64,000 nucleotides of DNA from Thalassotalea_H castellviae (GTDB lineage: Bacteria > Pseudomonadota > Gammaproteobacteria > Enterobacterales > Alteromonadaceae): the NCBI RefSeq assembly GCF_031846185.1, contig NZ_JAVRIF010000005.1, forward strand, positions 186,001 to 250,000. Direction: 5' to 3'. The notes below the pieces were generated by a model that had not been told where the DNA came from, did no database searches, and saw only the letters and a program-made list of their open reading frames with translations. The position numbers and the translations under genes are program-made. How positions within the stretch are numbered: position 1 is the first letter of the stretch; each line of letters starts with the position of its first letter. Below, in pieces: positions 17,578 to 26,843 of this stretch.

Positions 17578-18316
17578 ATGAAATATTTATTGTTAATGTT
17601 GTCATTACTTTATTGCACTTTTCTCAATGCTGAAGAAAAGACCTTAGTGACCATTTATACCTACCATGTCAAACCACCTTTAGTGATAGATCCCGAAAAA
17701 AAGAAGGTTTATATTACGACTTTACCCAATGCTTAAATGCTTACAGTGCTAAATACCATTTTGAAATGGTCTCTGTCCCCCGCAAACGCATCGAACGGAT
17801 GATAGCTAACGAGACACTAAATGGCATATTATTGGGAGTAAACCCTGTATGGTTTTCTGATAAAGATGAAAAAGAGTACCTGTGGACACCTCGTGTTTTT
17901 ACTGATCGAGATGAAATAGTCTCGCTAATTTCACAATCTATTGAATTTATCAAACCACAATCATTGAAAGGTAAAGTATTTGGGGGCGTGAGAGGATTCT
18001 ATTACTTTGGCATTAATGAGCTCATAGAGGAAGAAATTATCACAAGGGTTGATACTGCTAATGAAGTCGACTTGTTCTCAATGTTATTAAATCAACGGGT
18101 TGATGCAGCAATAATAAGCCGTTCAACCTTTGATCACACCATCAAAAAAAATAACTGGCAAAATAAATTTCATTTATCGAAAAAACCCACGATATATACG
18201 ATCGTAGAATTCTTATTCCGCATAAATATACTGAAATTTACCAACATATTGTGCCAATTATAGAAGATTTAGAATTCAATCAAATTTGGCAACATCACAT
18301 TAAGAGCTATCAGTAG
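17578..18316 (+). pseudogene. Periplasmic substrate-binding protein gene with two frameshifts
   Basis: An open frame starts at ATG 17578 with a signal peptide (MKYLLLMLSLLYCTFLNA) and stops early after about 52 codons. Adding one A to the A7 run at 17696-17702 joins it to a second frame beginning GLYYDFTQCLNAYSAKYHF, which continues with a binding-protein fold (VSVPRKRIERMI, WTPRVFTDRDEIV, QRVDAAIIS). A second one-base loss near 18180-18188, in an A6CCC run, shifts the frame again. Restoring it gives HDIYDRRILIPHKYTEIYQ and a stop at 18316. The restored protein would be about 245 residues, similar in size to the intact binding protein on the far side of the kinase. Either a decaying gene or sequencing error in homopolymers. 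Confidence 0.75.
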
Positions 18317-18332
18317 TGTGATTAAAATGAAG

Positions 18333-21300
18333 TTAATTCGCCACAAGTTTTTTAATTGTTCTTTTTAATGCGGCAGGCTTTACGGGTTTATGAATAAACA
18401 TAAAACCATTAGCAACCACTTGTTCATGAATATCTTCAGAATGATCTGCTGAATTAACAATCACAGGAATATTCGTTTGAAGCTTGTCGTTGATAAAGAC
18501 AACGGCATCAACGCCTGTTTTGCCAAAATCTAAATGGTAATCGGCAACAATGATATCAGGCTGTGCTTTCTCGCACTTCTGCAAAGCTTCCTGTTGATCT
18601 TTCGCTGTTGAAACCACACAGCCCCACTCGGTGAGGCGTTTTTGCATCGCCAGCAATACTGGCGCGTCATTATCAATCACTAAAACCCGTAAACCGACTA
18701 AATCTTTTCTCACGATAGTAGTGGTTTGTTTCGGTGCTATCGAATGACTTTTAATATTGATCACCGGTAAATATAATGAAAAATGACTGCCTTTCCCTAT
18801 TTCAGAGGATAATTCGAACTCAATACCTAAAATTTTACAAATACGCGACGTGATCGCTAATCCTAGTCCCAGTCCAACTTCTTGATGATTTTTTTCTACA
18901 AGTCGTTTTTCTACTTGTTCAAAGTCGTTAAATATCCTTACCTTATCTTTTTCTGCAATGCCAATACCTGTGTCTGAAATAGTGAGTTTAAGTGAACCTT
19001 TAATCTCTTTTATCGATAAAGTAATTTTACCGTTATCGGTATACCTTACGGCATTAGACAATAAGTTTTGTAAGACTCTACGAAGCAAAGTTTTATCTGA
19101 ACGCGTGCCGACAGCACATAACTTTTCTTCAAATATTAATCCTTTGTTCTCAGCTATAAGCTTAAATTCATCACAAATAGGGCGAATAAATTCGTCGAAA
19201 TGAAAATCTTCAACAACCGGCTGAGTGGCACCGGCATCTAATTTAGTTAACTCTAAAATCGAACTTAATAATTGTTCAGCATTACTTAACGAATTATGAA
19301 TATTTTGACTGAGTTCACGTAGCTCTTTTTTGTCGATGTGATCAGCTAAAGTACTATCTTCGGTTTTCTCTGCCAGAATAGACGAAAATAAACTTGCCGC
19401 ATTAAACGGTTGCAACAAGTCATGACTTAGCGCCGCAAAATATTTAGTTTTATTAATATTTGCCTGCTCAGCGTCTAGCTTTGCTTCTTGTAAATGTTGA
19501 TTAGCTTGTTGTAAATCTAAGGTACGTTTTTCAACGCGTGACTCGAGATGGGCATTAATTTCTTCCAGTGCCTTTTGCGTTTTCACAAATTCAGTAATAT
19601 CAGCGTAGGTAGTGACAAATCCCCCTCCGGGTAATGGATTACCAGACATTTCATAGACCTTGCCATTTTTTTGCACTCGTTGAAACCGGTATGATTTGCC
19701 TTCTTCTAAGTAAGCAATACGCTTAGCAATTTCAAGCTCACCGTACAAATTAGGAAAATAGCCACGTTTAGCATTAAATTTCAGTACTTCTTCGACTGGT
19801 CGACCGACAAAGATTTCCGCTTCAGGGTAATCAAACATTTCAATATATCGCCGATTCCAAGCAACGACTTTCAAGTCTTTATCCACCACAGAAATACCTT
19901 GTTCTACATTTTGAATTGTGGCTTGCAATAATGATCGATTAAATCGTAAAAGCTCGCTGGCCTCATCGACAATATCAACGACATCATTTAATAACGCATG
20001 GCGTCGTCGTTTCGCTGAATCTAATAGTAATTTAGCGGATGCCCCACCAATAACACCGGCTAGTTCTTGCTCTACCGCTAACTCAAAAGTCACAGGAGCA
20101 ATATGTTCCCAATTCATGCTATTTGATTGAAAATATTTTGCTAACAACTTATCGGCGAATCGTTGTCCAAAAAAGCGCACCACTAAATTGTATAAATCAC
20201 GCACGGTCAATGGCGAAGTTCTTTGCTGATTATTTTTTTGTTGATTATCAGAATCAATAAAATGAATAGCCTGCATTTGCTCATTGATATCAGGAGCACT
20301 CACTAATGAATAATAAACAAAAACCGCCAAACTTGATGCTAAACTCACCACAACACCATGAGAAATAAAGTCGAGCTCTAAGCCAAACATCATCGTGGGT
20401 CTTAACCAAGTAATACCTAAAAAGCCTTGCTCGATTAAACCGTCAATGTTGATAAAAGTTTTATTTAATGAAGGTAATAATAAGGTATATGCCCATAATG
20501 ACGTACCAACAACAATACTCCGGTAGGCTGCTTTCATATTGGCTTTGCGCCATACTAATCCCAATAATAATGCCGGAGAAAATTGTGCAACCAAAGACAT
20601 TGCCATTAAACCTGTCACGGCTAATAATTGCGTGTTCGACGTTACTCGATAATAGGCATATGCCGCCAGTAATATCACCACAATAGTAATGCGGCGTATA
20701 ATTAATAGCTTATTAGGACTTAATCGCTCTTGTTGATGTAAGCCACTTTCATTGGCTAATAATTTTGGCGTTATTAAATCATTTGACACCATTATGCTCA
20801 GTACAATCGTTGCCACAATCACCATACTTGTGGCGGCAGAAAATCCGCCGAGATAAGAAACAATGGTCATAAAATCATTTTCTACCAACATAGGCAGCTG
20901 CAACATAAAACTGTCTGAACCAACCGTTGAACCATCAAATAATATTAATCCGGCATAGGCAATGGGTAATGCAAAAATGTTTAAGGCAATCATATACAAA
21001 GGGAATAGCCAACGAGCAGTATTAAGCTCTTTTTCATTGTCTTGCTCGATAAAGGCCATATGAAATTGTCGAGGCAGACAGAACATCATTAAAATGCCTA
21101 AGATGGTTTGAGTGATATAAACATAACTCGGCGGTGAACTTATTCTTTGTACTGCTTGATTATTAGCCGCTTGAGTAAATAAATCATTCATCCCATCAAA
21201 CATCACATAACAAACAAAAAAGCCAATCGCTAAAAAAGTAAAAAGCTTAATGATCGATTCAAAGGCAATCGCCAACAATAAGCCGGGATTATGCTCAGAA

Positions 21301-21830
21301 GGGCGAATTCGTCGGGTACCAAATAAAATCGCAAACACCGCTAATGTCACCGTAAACAGTAACGTCACATCAATATTATCTAGTGCGGGTGAGTTTAGTG
21401 TTACAACATTAAAACTATTGGTTATCGCTCGAAGTTGTAGTGCAATATAGGGAATAATGGCAAAAAAAGCCGTGATGGTAATGAGACCGGCTAAGCTTGA
21501 AGATTTTCCGTAGCGTGAAGAGATAAAGTCAGCCAATGAGGTCAGCGATTGCTCCCGACAAATTCGTGCAACTTTTAGCACTAATGGCCACGCTAAAATG
21601 AACACGATAATGGCGCCAGTGTAGGTAGGTGTTAGCCACCAACCTGTTTTAGCGGTTTGTCCTGTCACACCATAAAATGCCCAAGAAGTACAATAAACAC
21701 CTAAACCTAAACTATAAACTACGGGCTTAGCTTTCGACGATATAGTGTATTTATCGCCGAGATAAGCAATCGCAAAAAGCAGAATTAAGTAGAAAAATGT
21801 CAGTAAGACTAATATTGAAATTGGCAGCAT
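18333..21830 (-). CDS. crbS: SLC5-domain hybrid sensor histidine kinase, CrbS-like
   Basis: A 1165-residue inner-membrane kinase in CrbS/ErcS' order. An SLC5 (sodium/solute symporter-like) domain of about 13 helices spans residues 1-510. A linker with RFFGQRFADKLLAKYF (about 545-600) follows, then a PAS domain (about 640-750), a coiled coil (about 750-795), HisKA with H803 in ALSHDLLQP, an ATPase domain (N926, DTGIGI, GLGLGLAI), and a receiver with D1097. In Vibrio and Pseudomonas this family senses or transports short-chain acids and activates acetyl-CoA synthetase through CrbR. Here the likely partner is the LuxR-type regulator at 16.8 kb. Placement beside 3-hydroxybutyrate genes suggests it responds to acetate-like or hydroxyacid substrates. 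Confidence 0.85.
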   Translation of the reverse strand: MLPISILVLLTFFYLILLFAIAYLGDKYTISSKAKPVVYSLGLGVYCTSWAFYGVTGQTAKTGWWLTPTYTGAIIVFILAWPLVLKVARICREQSLTSLADFISSRYGKSSSLAGLITITAFFAIIPYIALQLRAITNSFNVVTLNSPALDNIDVTLLFTVTLAVFAILFGTRRIRPSEHNPGLLLAIAFESIIKLFTFLAIGFFVCYVMFDGMNDLFTQAANNQAVQRISSPPSYVYITQTILGILMMFCLPRQFHMAFIEQDNEKELNTARWLFPLYMIALNIFALPIAYAGLILFDGSTVGSDSFMLQLPMLVENDFMTIVSYLGGFSAATSMVIVATIVLSIMVSNDLITPKLLANESGLHQQERLSPNKLLIIRRITIVVILLAAYAYYRVTSNTQLLAVTGLMAMSLVAQFSPALLLGLVWRKANMKAAYRSIVVGTSLWAYTLLLPSLNKTFINIDGLIEQGFLGITWLRPTMMFGLELDFISHGVVVSLASSLAVFVYYSLVSAPDINEQMQAIHFIDSDNQQKNNQQRTSPLTVRDLYNLVVRFFGQRFADKLLAKYFQSNSMNWEHIAPVTFELAVEQELAGVIGGASAKLLLDSAKRRRHALLNDVVDIVDEASELLRFNRSLLQATIQNVEQGISVVDKDLKVVAWNRRYIEMFDYPEAEIFVGRPVEEVLKFNAKRGYFPNLYGELEIAKRIAYLEEGKSYRFQRVQKNGKVYEMSGNPLPGGGFVTTYADITEFVKTQKALEEINAHLESRVEKRTLDLQQANQHLQEAKLDAEQANINKTKYFAALSHDLLQPFNAASLFSSILAEKTEDSTLADHIDKKELRELSQNIHNSLSNAEQLLSSILELTKLDAGATQPVVEDFHFDEFIRPICDEFKLIAENKGLIFEEKLCAVGTRSDKTLLRRVLQNLLSNAVRYTDNGKITLSIKEIKGSLKLTISDTGIGIAEKDKVRIFNDFEQVEKRLVEKNHQEVGLGLGLAITSRICKILGIEFELSSEIGKGSHFSLYLPVINIKSHSIAPKQTTTIVRKDLVGLRVLVIDNDAPVLLAMQKRLTEWGCVVSTAKDQQEALQKCEKAQPDIIVADYHLDFGKTGVDAVVFINDKLQTNIPVIVNSADHSEDIHEQVVANGFMFIHKPVKPAALKRTIKKLVAN

Positions 21831-21932
21831 ATCAGCGAATTATTTTTATTATTTAACGACTATCATAAGTGATTCATAAATTATTGCGAATAGTTCGAAA
21901 GTAACAGATGCTTGATCACTTAACAGGTACCG

Positions 21933-22712
21933 TTATTCTTTAATAAAACCTAAACGTTTTAGATGTTTATCGTAAACCTGTTGGTATTCACCACTGGCTT
22001 TAAATTTAACTAAAGCTTGATCAAATTCATCACAATGCTGTTGTTGATTAAATCCCATTGAACTAACCACAGGCGGAAAGATAGGATGGATCTGATAATC
22101 GGCGGCATCATTAGTACCATGAGTCCAATGTTTTAAACTATGTAGAAATATATACTTATCGCCAATACTCACATCGACAAGATCATTGGCAAGTAATTTT
22201 GCTTGATCCATCGGATTCGAAACTTCTTTATAAAATGAAGCCTGTGAAATTGCCTTGTTATAAGCCACACCTAATAGCTTTGTCGCTCCTTGATATGACA
22301 CCACAGAATATTTTGATAGGACTGAAATATCCTCTATTTGATATGCATTCACTTTTTTACTAATCGCAACATCTGAAAAGCCAAACAGTGGCTGGGTAAT
22401 GCAACCGGTAATATATTGATTTGATACGATATTAGCCGCACCGTCTAATGCGTTGATATTTAACCCCATTTCTAAACGTGCATTAGAAAGCATATATTGG
22501 TAGGTTATTGTTTTGTTTGGAATATATCGATAAACACCATCGATTAAATCTTTAAATAAAGCAGGAGAACCAGGCGTTGAAAATAATGGAGGAAAATTGC
22601 CTAGGCCAATCACTAACTCTTCCCCATGAGAGATTGACGACTTAAATATGATGAAAATAATCGCAAAGCAATTCAAATAATAAGCAATTAGCTTTGTTAT
22701 TCTTGTCTTCAA
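21933..22712 (-). CDS. Periplasmic amino-acid-type substrate-binding protein
   Basis: A 259-residue exported protein resembling family 3 solute-binding proteins. The signal segment runs to about residue 29 (ISHG then EELVIGLGNFPPLF). The core has LDGAANIVSNQYITG and a C-terminal FDQALVKFKASGEYQQVYDKHLKRLG, typical of this fold. No ABC permease or ATPase gene is nearby, so it may act as a sensor accessory rather than a transport component; that is inference. It lies upstream of the SLC5 kinase on the same strand with a 100-base gap, and a broken relative sits on the other side. The start appears to be TTG 22712 after AGGGA. Confidence 0.75.
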   Translation of the reverse strand: MKTRITKLIAYYLNCFAIIFIIFKSSISHGEELVIGLGNFPPLFSTPGSPALFKDLIDGVYRYIPNKTITYQYMLSNARLEMGLNINALDGAANIVSNQYITGCITQPLFGFSDVAISKKVNAYQIEDISVLSKYSVVSYQGATKLLGVAYNKAISQASFYKEVSNPMDQAKLLANDLVDVSIGDKYIFLHSLKHWTHGTNDAADYQIHPIFPPVVSSMGFNQQQHCDEFDQALVKFKASGEYQQVYDKHLKRLGFIKE

Positions 22713-22789
22713 AATGATTATCCCTAGTCAATCACGCCTTTCTTATCATGCCTGATTCTTATAGATTTGTGTATTAAAAAGACAATGAT

Positions 22790-23263
22790 TTACTGAAGCA
22801 AATCATTATTAATAGGGAAAAAGTCTGTCGCGACATTGATAAGTGAATTAGCCGTTAACGCCGTGACCCCATAAACTTGCGTGGTCACTTGATAGTTTTC
22901 AGCTACTTTTTTTAACAACAAATCAAAATCGCCATCGCCTGATAATAACACGACAGTATCAACTTCAGGGGCCAATTCCATAACATCAATTGTGATCCCT
23001 ACATCCCAATCACCTTTGGCAGAGCCGTCAGCACGTTGAATAAAGGGTTTGAGTTTTACATGAAAACCAATATGTTTTAATGCTTTTTGAAATTTATGCT
23101 GAGCATCATCACTCCGTTGGATCGCATAGGCGTTAGCATGAACAATCTTACCTTGCTCACTTAATTGTTGCCAAAACTTACGATAATTAAACTGACGCCC
23201 AAAAGTATCTCGCGTGGTGTAGTAGATATTTTGTACGTCAACAAAAACGGCAATTTTATTCAC
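22790..23263 (-). CDS. NYN domain protein (LabA/DUF88 family)
   Basis: A 157-residue single-domain NYN protein, a PIN-like nuclease fold. The acidic residues expected for metal binding are visible: D9 in FVDVQNIYY, D85 and D87 in KGDWDVGITID, and D110/D112/D114 in LSGDGDFDLLL. Members are predicted or shown to act on RNA, but targets of this branch are not established. The start is GTG 23263 with AAAGG upstream. It diverges from plsB, and no partner gene is obvious. Confidence 0.88.
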   Translation of the reverse strand: MNKIAVFVDVQNIYYTTRDTFGRQFNYRKFWQQLSEQGKIVHANAYAIQRSDDAQHKFQKALKHIGFHVKLKPFIQRADGSAKGDWDVGITIDVMELAPEVDTVVLLSGDGDFDLLLKKVAENYQVTTQVYGVTALTANSLINVATDFFPINNDLLQ

Positions 23264-23420
23264 TTGGATCCTTTAAAGGCCTAACCTTGTTAATCAATGA
23301 CACTCGCTTTATTAGGCTAAATTGAAAAAGTAAAACACTTGGTGCAATCCTAGTTCGAAATAAGACAAGTCTTTTGATTAATGCTACACTATTTATTCTG
23401 ATAAGTCTGAGAAAAACAAG

Positions 23421-25862
23421 ATGTTAGCACTACGTTCATTTTTTTATATGCTATTAAAATTTCCCGTTCAATTATGGGTAAAATGTCGGATAGTTGCCGA
23501 TAAAGTCCTTGAAACTCAACAAGGTAATCGCAATAAACCCATTTTTTATATTGTAAGACATCAATCGGCGAGCGATTTATTAACGCTACAAAAAGCCTGT
23601 AAAAAATTAAATTTTCCTGATCCTTTAGAGACCATCACCATTGATGGTAAAACTTTCCAGCGCACGCTTTGCTTAGAAAAACCAAGCCAAGTACTCTTTT
23701 CAAAAGGCGCCATTAAAGGAAAAGCGAAAGAGCAAGGCCTAGCACTATTAGCATTACATAAAAACAACCCACAGCTTGACGTACAACTGATCCCCGCTAA
23801 TTTAGTGTGGGGCAGAAAACCTACCATTGAAAAAAATAACGCCAATGTAGGTACCATACTCGCCGACCAAGAATCGCCAAGCTGGTTACGTAAATTTTTT
23901 ATTGTGTTATTTCTAGGCAGAAATACCCTAGTACGTTTTAGCCAGTCATTGTCATTGCGCTATATGGCAGATAAACATGGAACTGACGATGCAATCGCAC
24001 GAAAATTATTACGGGTTGCTCGCTTTCATTTTCATCGTCAAAAAATTGCGGCAACAGGACCAAGATTAATGCACCGACAACAAATGTTTAAAGCATTAAT
24101 GAAAAATCCTTCGATTAAAAAATTAATACAAGACGAAGTGGAAAGCAAAGGACAAAGCGAAGCCGTTGCCAAAAAACACGCCTTAAAAATCATGGATGAA
24201 ATAGCCGGTGATTATCGCGAATCCATGGTTCGAGTAGGTGAACGCGTGTTGCACTGGCTATGGAATCGTCTTTATCAAGGTATTGAGGTCAACAATGCGA
24301 ATACCTTACGAGAACTTGCCGATGATGGTCATGAAATCATTTATGTACCTTGTCATCGCAGCCATATGGATTATTTATTACTCACTTATATTATTTATCA
24401 ACAAGGCCTAGTCACACCAAGGATTGCCGCCGGTATCAATTTAAACTTTTGGCCTGCTGGCCCTATTTTCAGAAAAGCTGGTGCTTTTTTTATTCGTCGT
24501 AGTTTTCGCGGTAACCGCATGTATTCCACAATTTTTCGTGAATATTTAGGCTTATTATTTGAACGTGGATATTCAGTGAAATACTATTCAGAAGGTGGCA
24601 GAAGTCGGACGGGCAGGTTATTAGATCCTAAAACGGGTATGTTAGCAATGACCATTCAGAGCCTTTTACGAGGAATTAATCGCCCACTCACCTTAGTGCC
24701 TGTCTATTTAGGCTATGAACATGTCATGGAAGTGGGTACTTACCATAAAGAATTAAGCGGTAGTAAAAAGAAAAATGAATCAGTATTTGGCGTGTTTAAA
24801 GCCATAAAAAACCTGCGCAATTATGGTAAAGGATTCGTCAACTTTGGCACCCCAATTAACATCAATCAGTTTTTGACCGAGCAAGTGCCAAACTGGAAAG
24901 ATGATATAGATGCCATCGATCCACAAAAACCAAGCTGGTTAACCCCTAGCGTTAACGTGTTAGCTGATCAAGTGATGGTTGCCATCAACAAGTGTGCGGC
25001 GTTAAATGGCGTATCACTAATTGCCTTAATTTTACTGGCAACTAAAAACAAAGCTTTGTCTCGTCAAGAGCTTATTATTCAATTGGATTTCTTTTTAGCG
25101 ATTCAAAAACAAGCCCCCTATAGTGATGAACTAACTTTACCAGAGCAAAATGGTGAACAACTACTCAATGATGCAATTACCTTAAATAAAGTCACGGTCG
25201 ATCAAGATAGTTTTGGCGACATTATTTCACTGAGCGAGTCGGCAGCATTGGAAATGCGCTATTACCGCAATAATATTTTGCACGCTTTTATGCTGCCAGC
25301 TTTAGTTTGTCGAATTTTAGAAAAAAATGCCAAAATAGCGCAACAAGAATTAGAAAAACAGGTACAGCATATTCTGGTGTTGCTTAAACGAGATTTATTT
25401 TTATGGCAAAGTTGTGATGAAATATCTCGACAAGTTTCTCAAGTGCTTGCAACACTCGCTTCGCTTAACACGGCAAAACAAAGTAAAGCAGGCTTTTGGT
25501 CATTGATTAATGAGAATAAGACTCTCAGTAGTATTAATTTACTCGGTGAGTGCGCTGACGAAACATTACAAAGACTTACGATCATTTCAATCCTCATCAA
25601 TCGTTTATCGCCCATCAATAAAAACGATTTTGTCGAAAAAGTGGTCGCTATTGCCAAACGTTTAACGGTGTTAAATAGTATCAATGCCGCAGAATTTATT
25701 GATAAGAAAACACAAATGACGTTAATTGATGCAATGCGTGATGAAGGGCTTATACAGACGGATGAAGATGGTTTGTTAATGGCCAACAGTACCTTAGATA
25801 TTACCCGCTCATATGTGACTAATTTAGTGGATATTTCCGTGTTACAAAGTATTTTACGGTAA
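23421..25862 (+). CDS. plsB: Glycerol-3-phosphate acyltransferase
   Basis: An 813-residue PlsB of the long E. coli type. The acyltransferase block I HRSHMD has H312 and D317, block II is GAFFIRRSFRGNRMYS near 354-369, and the substrate-binding YYSEGGRSRTGRLL is near 388-401. PlsB acylates sn-glycerol-3-phosphate at position 1, the first step of phospholipid synthesis, at the inner membrane. In E. coli plsB lies beside ubiCA and dgkA-lexA; here ubiA-ubiC is still next to it (convergent), but lexA is 16 kb away across the hydroxybutyrate block. Confidence 0.97.
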   Translation: MLALRSFFYMLLKFPVQLWVKCRIVADKVLETQQGNRNKPIFYIVRHQSASDLLTLQKACKKLNFPDPLETITIDGKTFQRTLCLEKPSQVLFSKGAIKGKAKEQGLALLALHKNNPQLDVQLIPANLVWGRKPTIEKNNANVGTILADQESPSWLRKFFIVLFLGRNTLVRFSQSLSLRYMADKHGTDDAIARKLLRVARFHFHRQKIAATGPRLMHRQQMFKALMKNPSIKKLIQDEVESKGQSEAVAKKHALKIMDEIAGDYRESMVRVGERVLHWLWNRLYQGIEVNNANTLRELADDGHEIIYVPCHRSHMDYLLLTYIIYQQGLVTPRIAAGINLNFWPAGPIFRKAGAFFIRRSFRGNRMYSTIFREYLGLLFERGYSVKYYSEGGRSRTGRLLDPKTGMLAMTIQSLLRGINRPLTLVPVYLGYEHVMEVGTYHKELSGSKKKNESVFGVFKAIKNLRNYGKGFVNFGTPININQFLTEQVPNWKDDIDAIDPQKPSWLTPSVNVLADQVMVAINKCAALNGVSLIALILLATKNKALSRQELIIQLDFFLAIQKQAPYSDELTLPEQNGEQLLNDAITLNKVTVDQDSFGDIISLSESAALEMRYYRNNILHAFMLPALVCRILEKNAKIAQQELEKQVQHILVLLKRDLFLWQSCDEISRQVSQVLATLASLNTAKQSKAGFWSLINENKTLSSINLLGECADETLQRLTIISILINRLSPINKNDFVEKVVAIAKRLTVLNSINAAEFIDKKTQMTLIDAMRDEGLIQTDEDGLLMANSTLDITRSYVTNLVDISVLQSILR

Positions 25863-25871
25863 CGAGGCAAC

Positions 25872-25930
25872 GACGCTTTTTAATCACGTTAGTGCTTTTA
25901 GCATAACAGCATTAATCAGCGTCACTTTTA
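25872..25930 (+). terminator. Possible structured terminator after plsB
   Basis: GACGCT (25872-25877) pairs with AGCGTC (25918-25923). An inner TTAAT/ATTAA pairing and a small GCTTTTAGC hairpin lie between, and ACTTTTATAT follows. The stem is interrupted, so this is a weak call. Confidence 0.35.
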
Positions 25931-25967
25931 TATAAATCATGGCTAAGCTTGTCGATTGGTTGCTTCG

Positions 25968-26843
25968 TTATAAGTATTCAATGTAAACACCGACAAATAT
26001 AATCAACCCAACCCAGTGGTTATTTAAAAACGCTTTAAAGCAATTGTCTCTATCCCGATTTACAATCAGCATTTGTTGATAACAAAATAACCCTGCACTT
26101 AAAACTAACGTTAATTGAAAAGGCCAACCAAACGCTAAAATATCACCGACGGTAAATAACAGCGCTAAGGTCATTAATTGCAAAAAGCCAACAATGCGTT
26201 TGTCATGTTTGCCAAACAAAATAGCCGTGGATTTCACCCCTATTTTCAAGTCATCGTCACGATCAACCATGGCATACATAGTATCGTAGGCGACTGTCCA
26301 TAATACATTGGCAAAAAATAATAACCAAGCCACAACAGGGATCTCGCCTTGCAGTTCGGCAAATGCCATGATCATTCCCCAACTAAAAGCAGCCCCTAAA
26401 ACCACTTGGGGTAATTGGGTATAACGTTTCATAAAGGGATAACTTGCCGCTAACAACAGCGCAATCATCGATAAATAAATAGTATAAAGGGAGAGTGTTA
26501 ACACTAGCGCAATCGCGCCACCAATGAGAAAAGCAAATAAGCTTAATGCTTGTTCACTGGTCATAGCTCCTGAAACTAAAGGTCTGTGGGCTGTTCTTTT
26601 TACCTTGCCATCCACTTTTCTATCGGCAAAGTCATTGATTACACAGCCTGCACTTCGCATAATAAAAACGCCGAGTGAAAAAACCAAAATAAGATGCAAA
26701 TTAGGAAAGCCATCTGCGGCAATCCACAATGCCCAAAAGGTTGGCCACAATAATAAATAAGTGCCGATAGGCTTATCCATACGGGTAATTTGTTTAATTG
26801 CCAGCCACTTATTTGACCAAGCTTGTTTTTGATTGATACTCAT
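25968..26843 (-). CDS. ubiA: 4-hydroxybenzoate octaprenyltransferase
   Basis: A 291-residue UbiA with about eight membrane helices. The two aspartate-rich motifs that bind magnesium and prenyl diphosphate are visible: NDFADRKVD at 70-78 and DRDDD at 194-198. It attaches the polyprenyl chain to 4-hydroxybenzoate in ubiquinone synthesis. Its start overlaps the end of ubiC by four bases (ATGA), so the two are translationally coupled and in pathway order. Confidence 0.97.
   Translation of the reverse strand: MSINQKQAWSNKWLAIKQITRMDKPIGTYLLLWPTFWALWIAADGFPNLHLILVFSLGVFIMRSAGCVINDFADRKVDGKVKRTAHRPLVSGAMTSEQALSLFAFLIGGAIALVLTLSLYTIYLSMIALLLAASYPFMKRYTQLPQVVLGAAFSWGMIMAFAELQGEIPVVAWLLFFANVLWTVAYDTMYAMVDRDDDLKIGVKSTAILFGKHDKRIVGFLQLMTLALLFTVGDILAFGWPFQLTLVLSAGLFCYQQMLIVNRDRDNCFKAFLNNHWVGLIIFVGVYIEYL

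Noticed and set aside
17578..18316. Programmed frameshift at the A7 run of the binding-protein gene
   Set aside because: A second, unrelated one-base shift is also needed downstream, so decay or sequencing error is simpler than programmed recoding.
25439..25870. 143-codon open frame opposite the 3' end of plsB
   Set aside because: It is antisense to conserved plsB sequence, with no domain or ribosome site.
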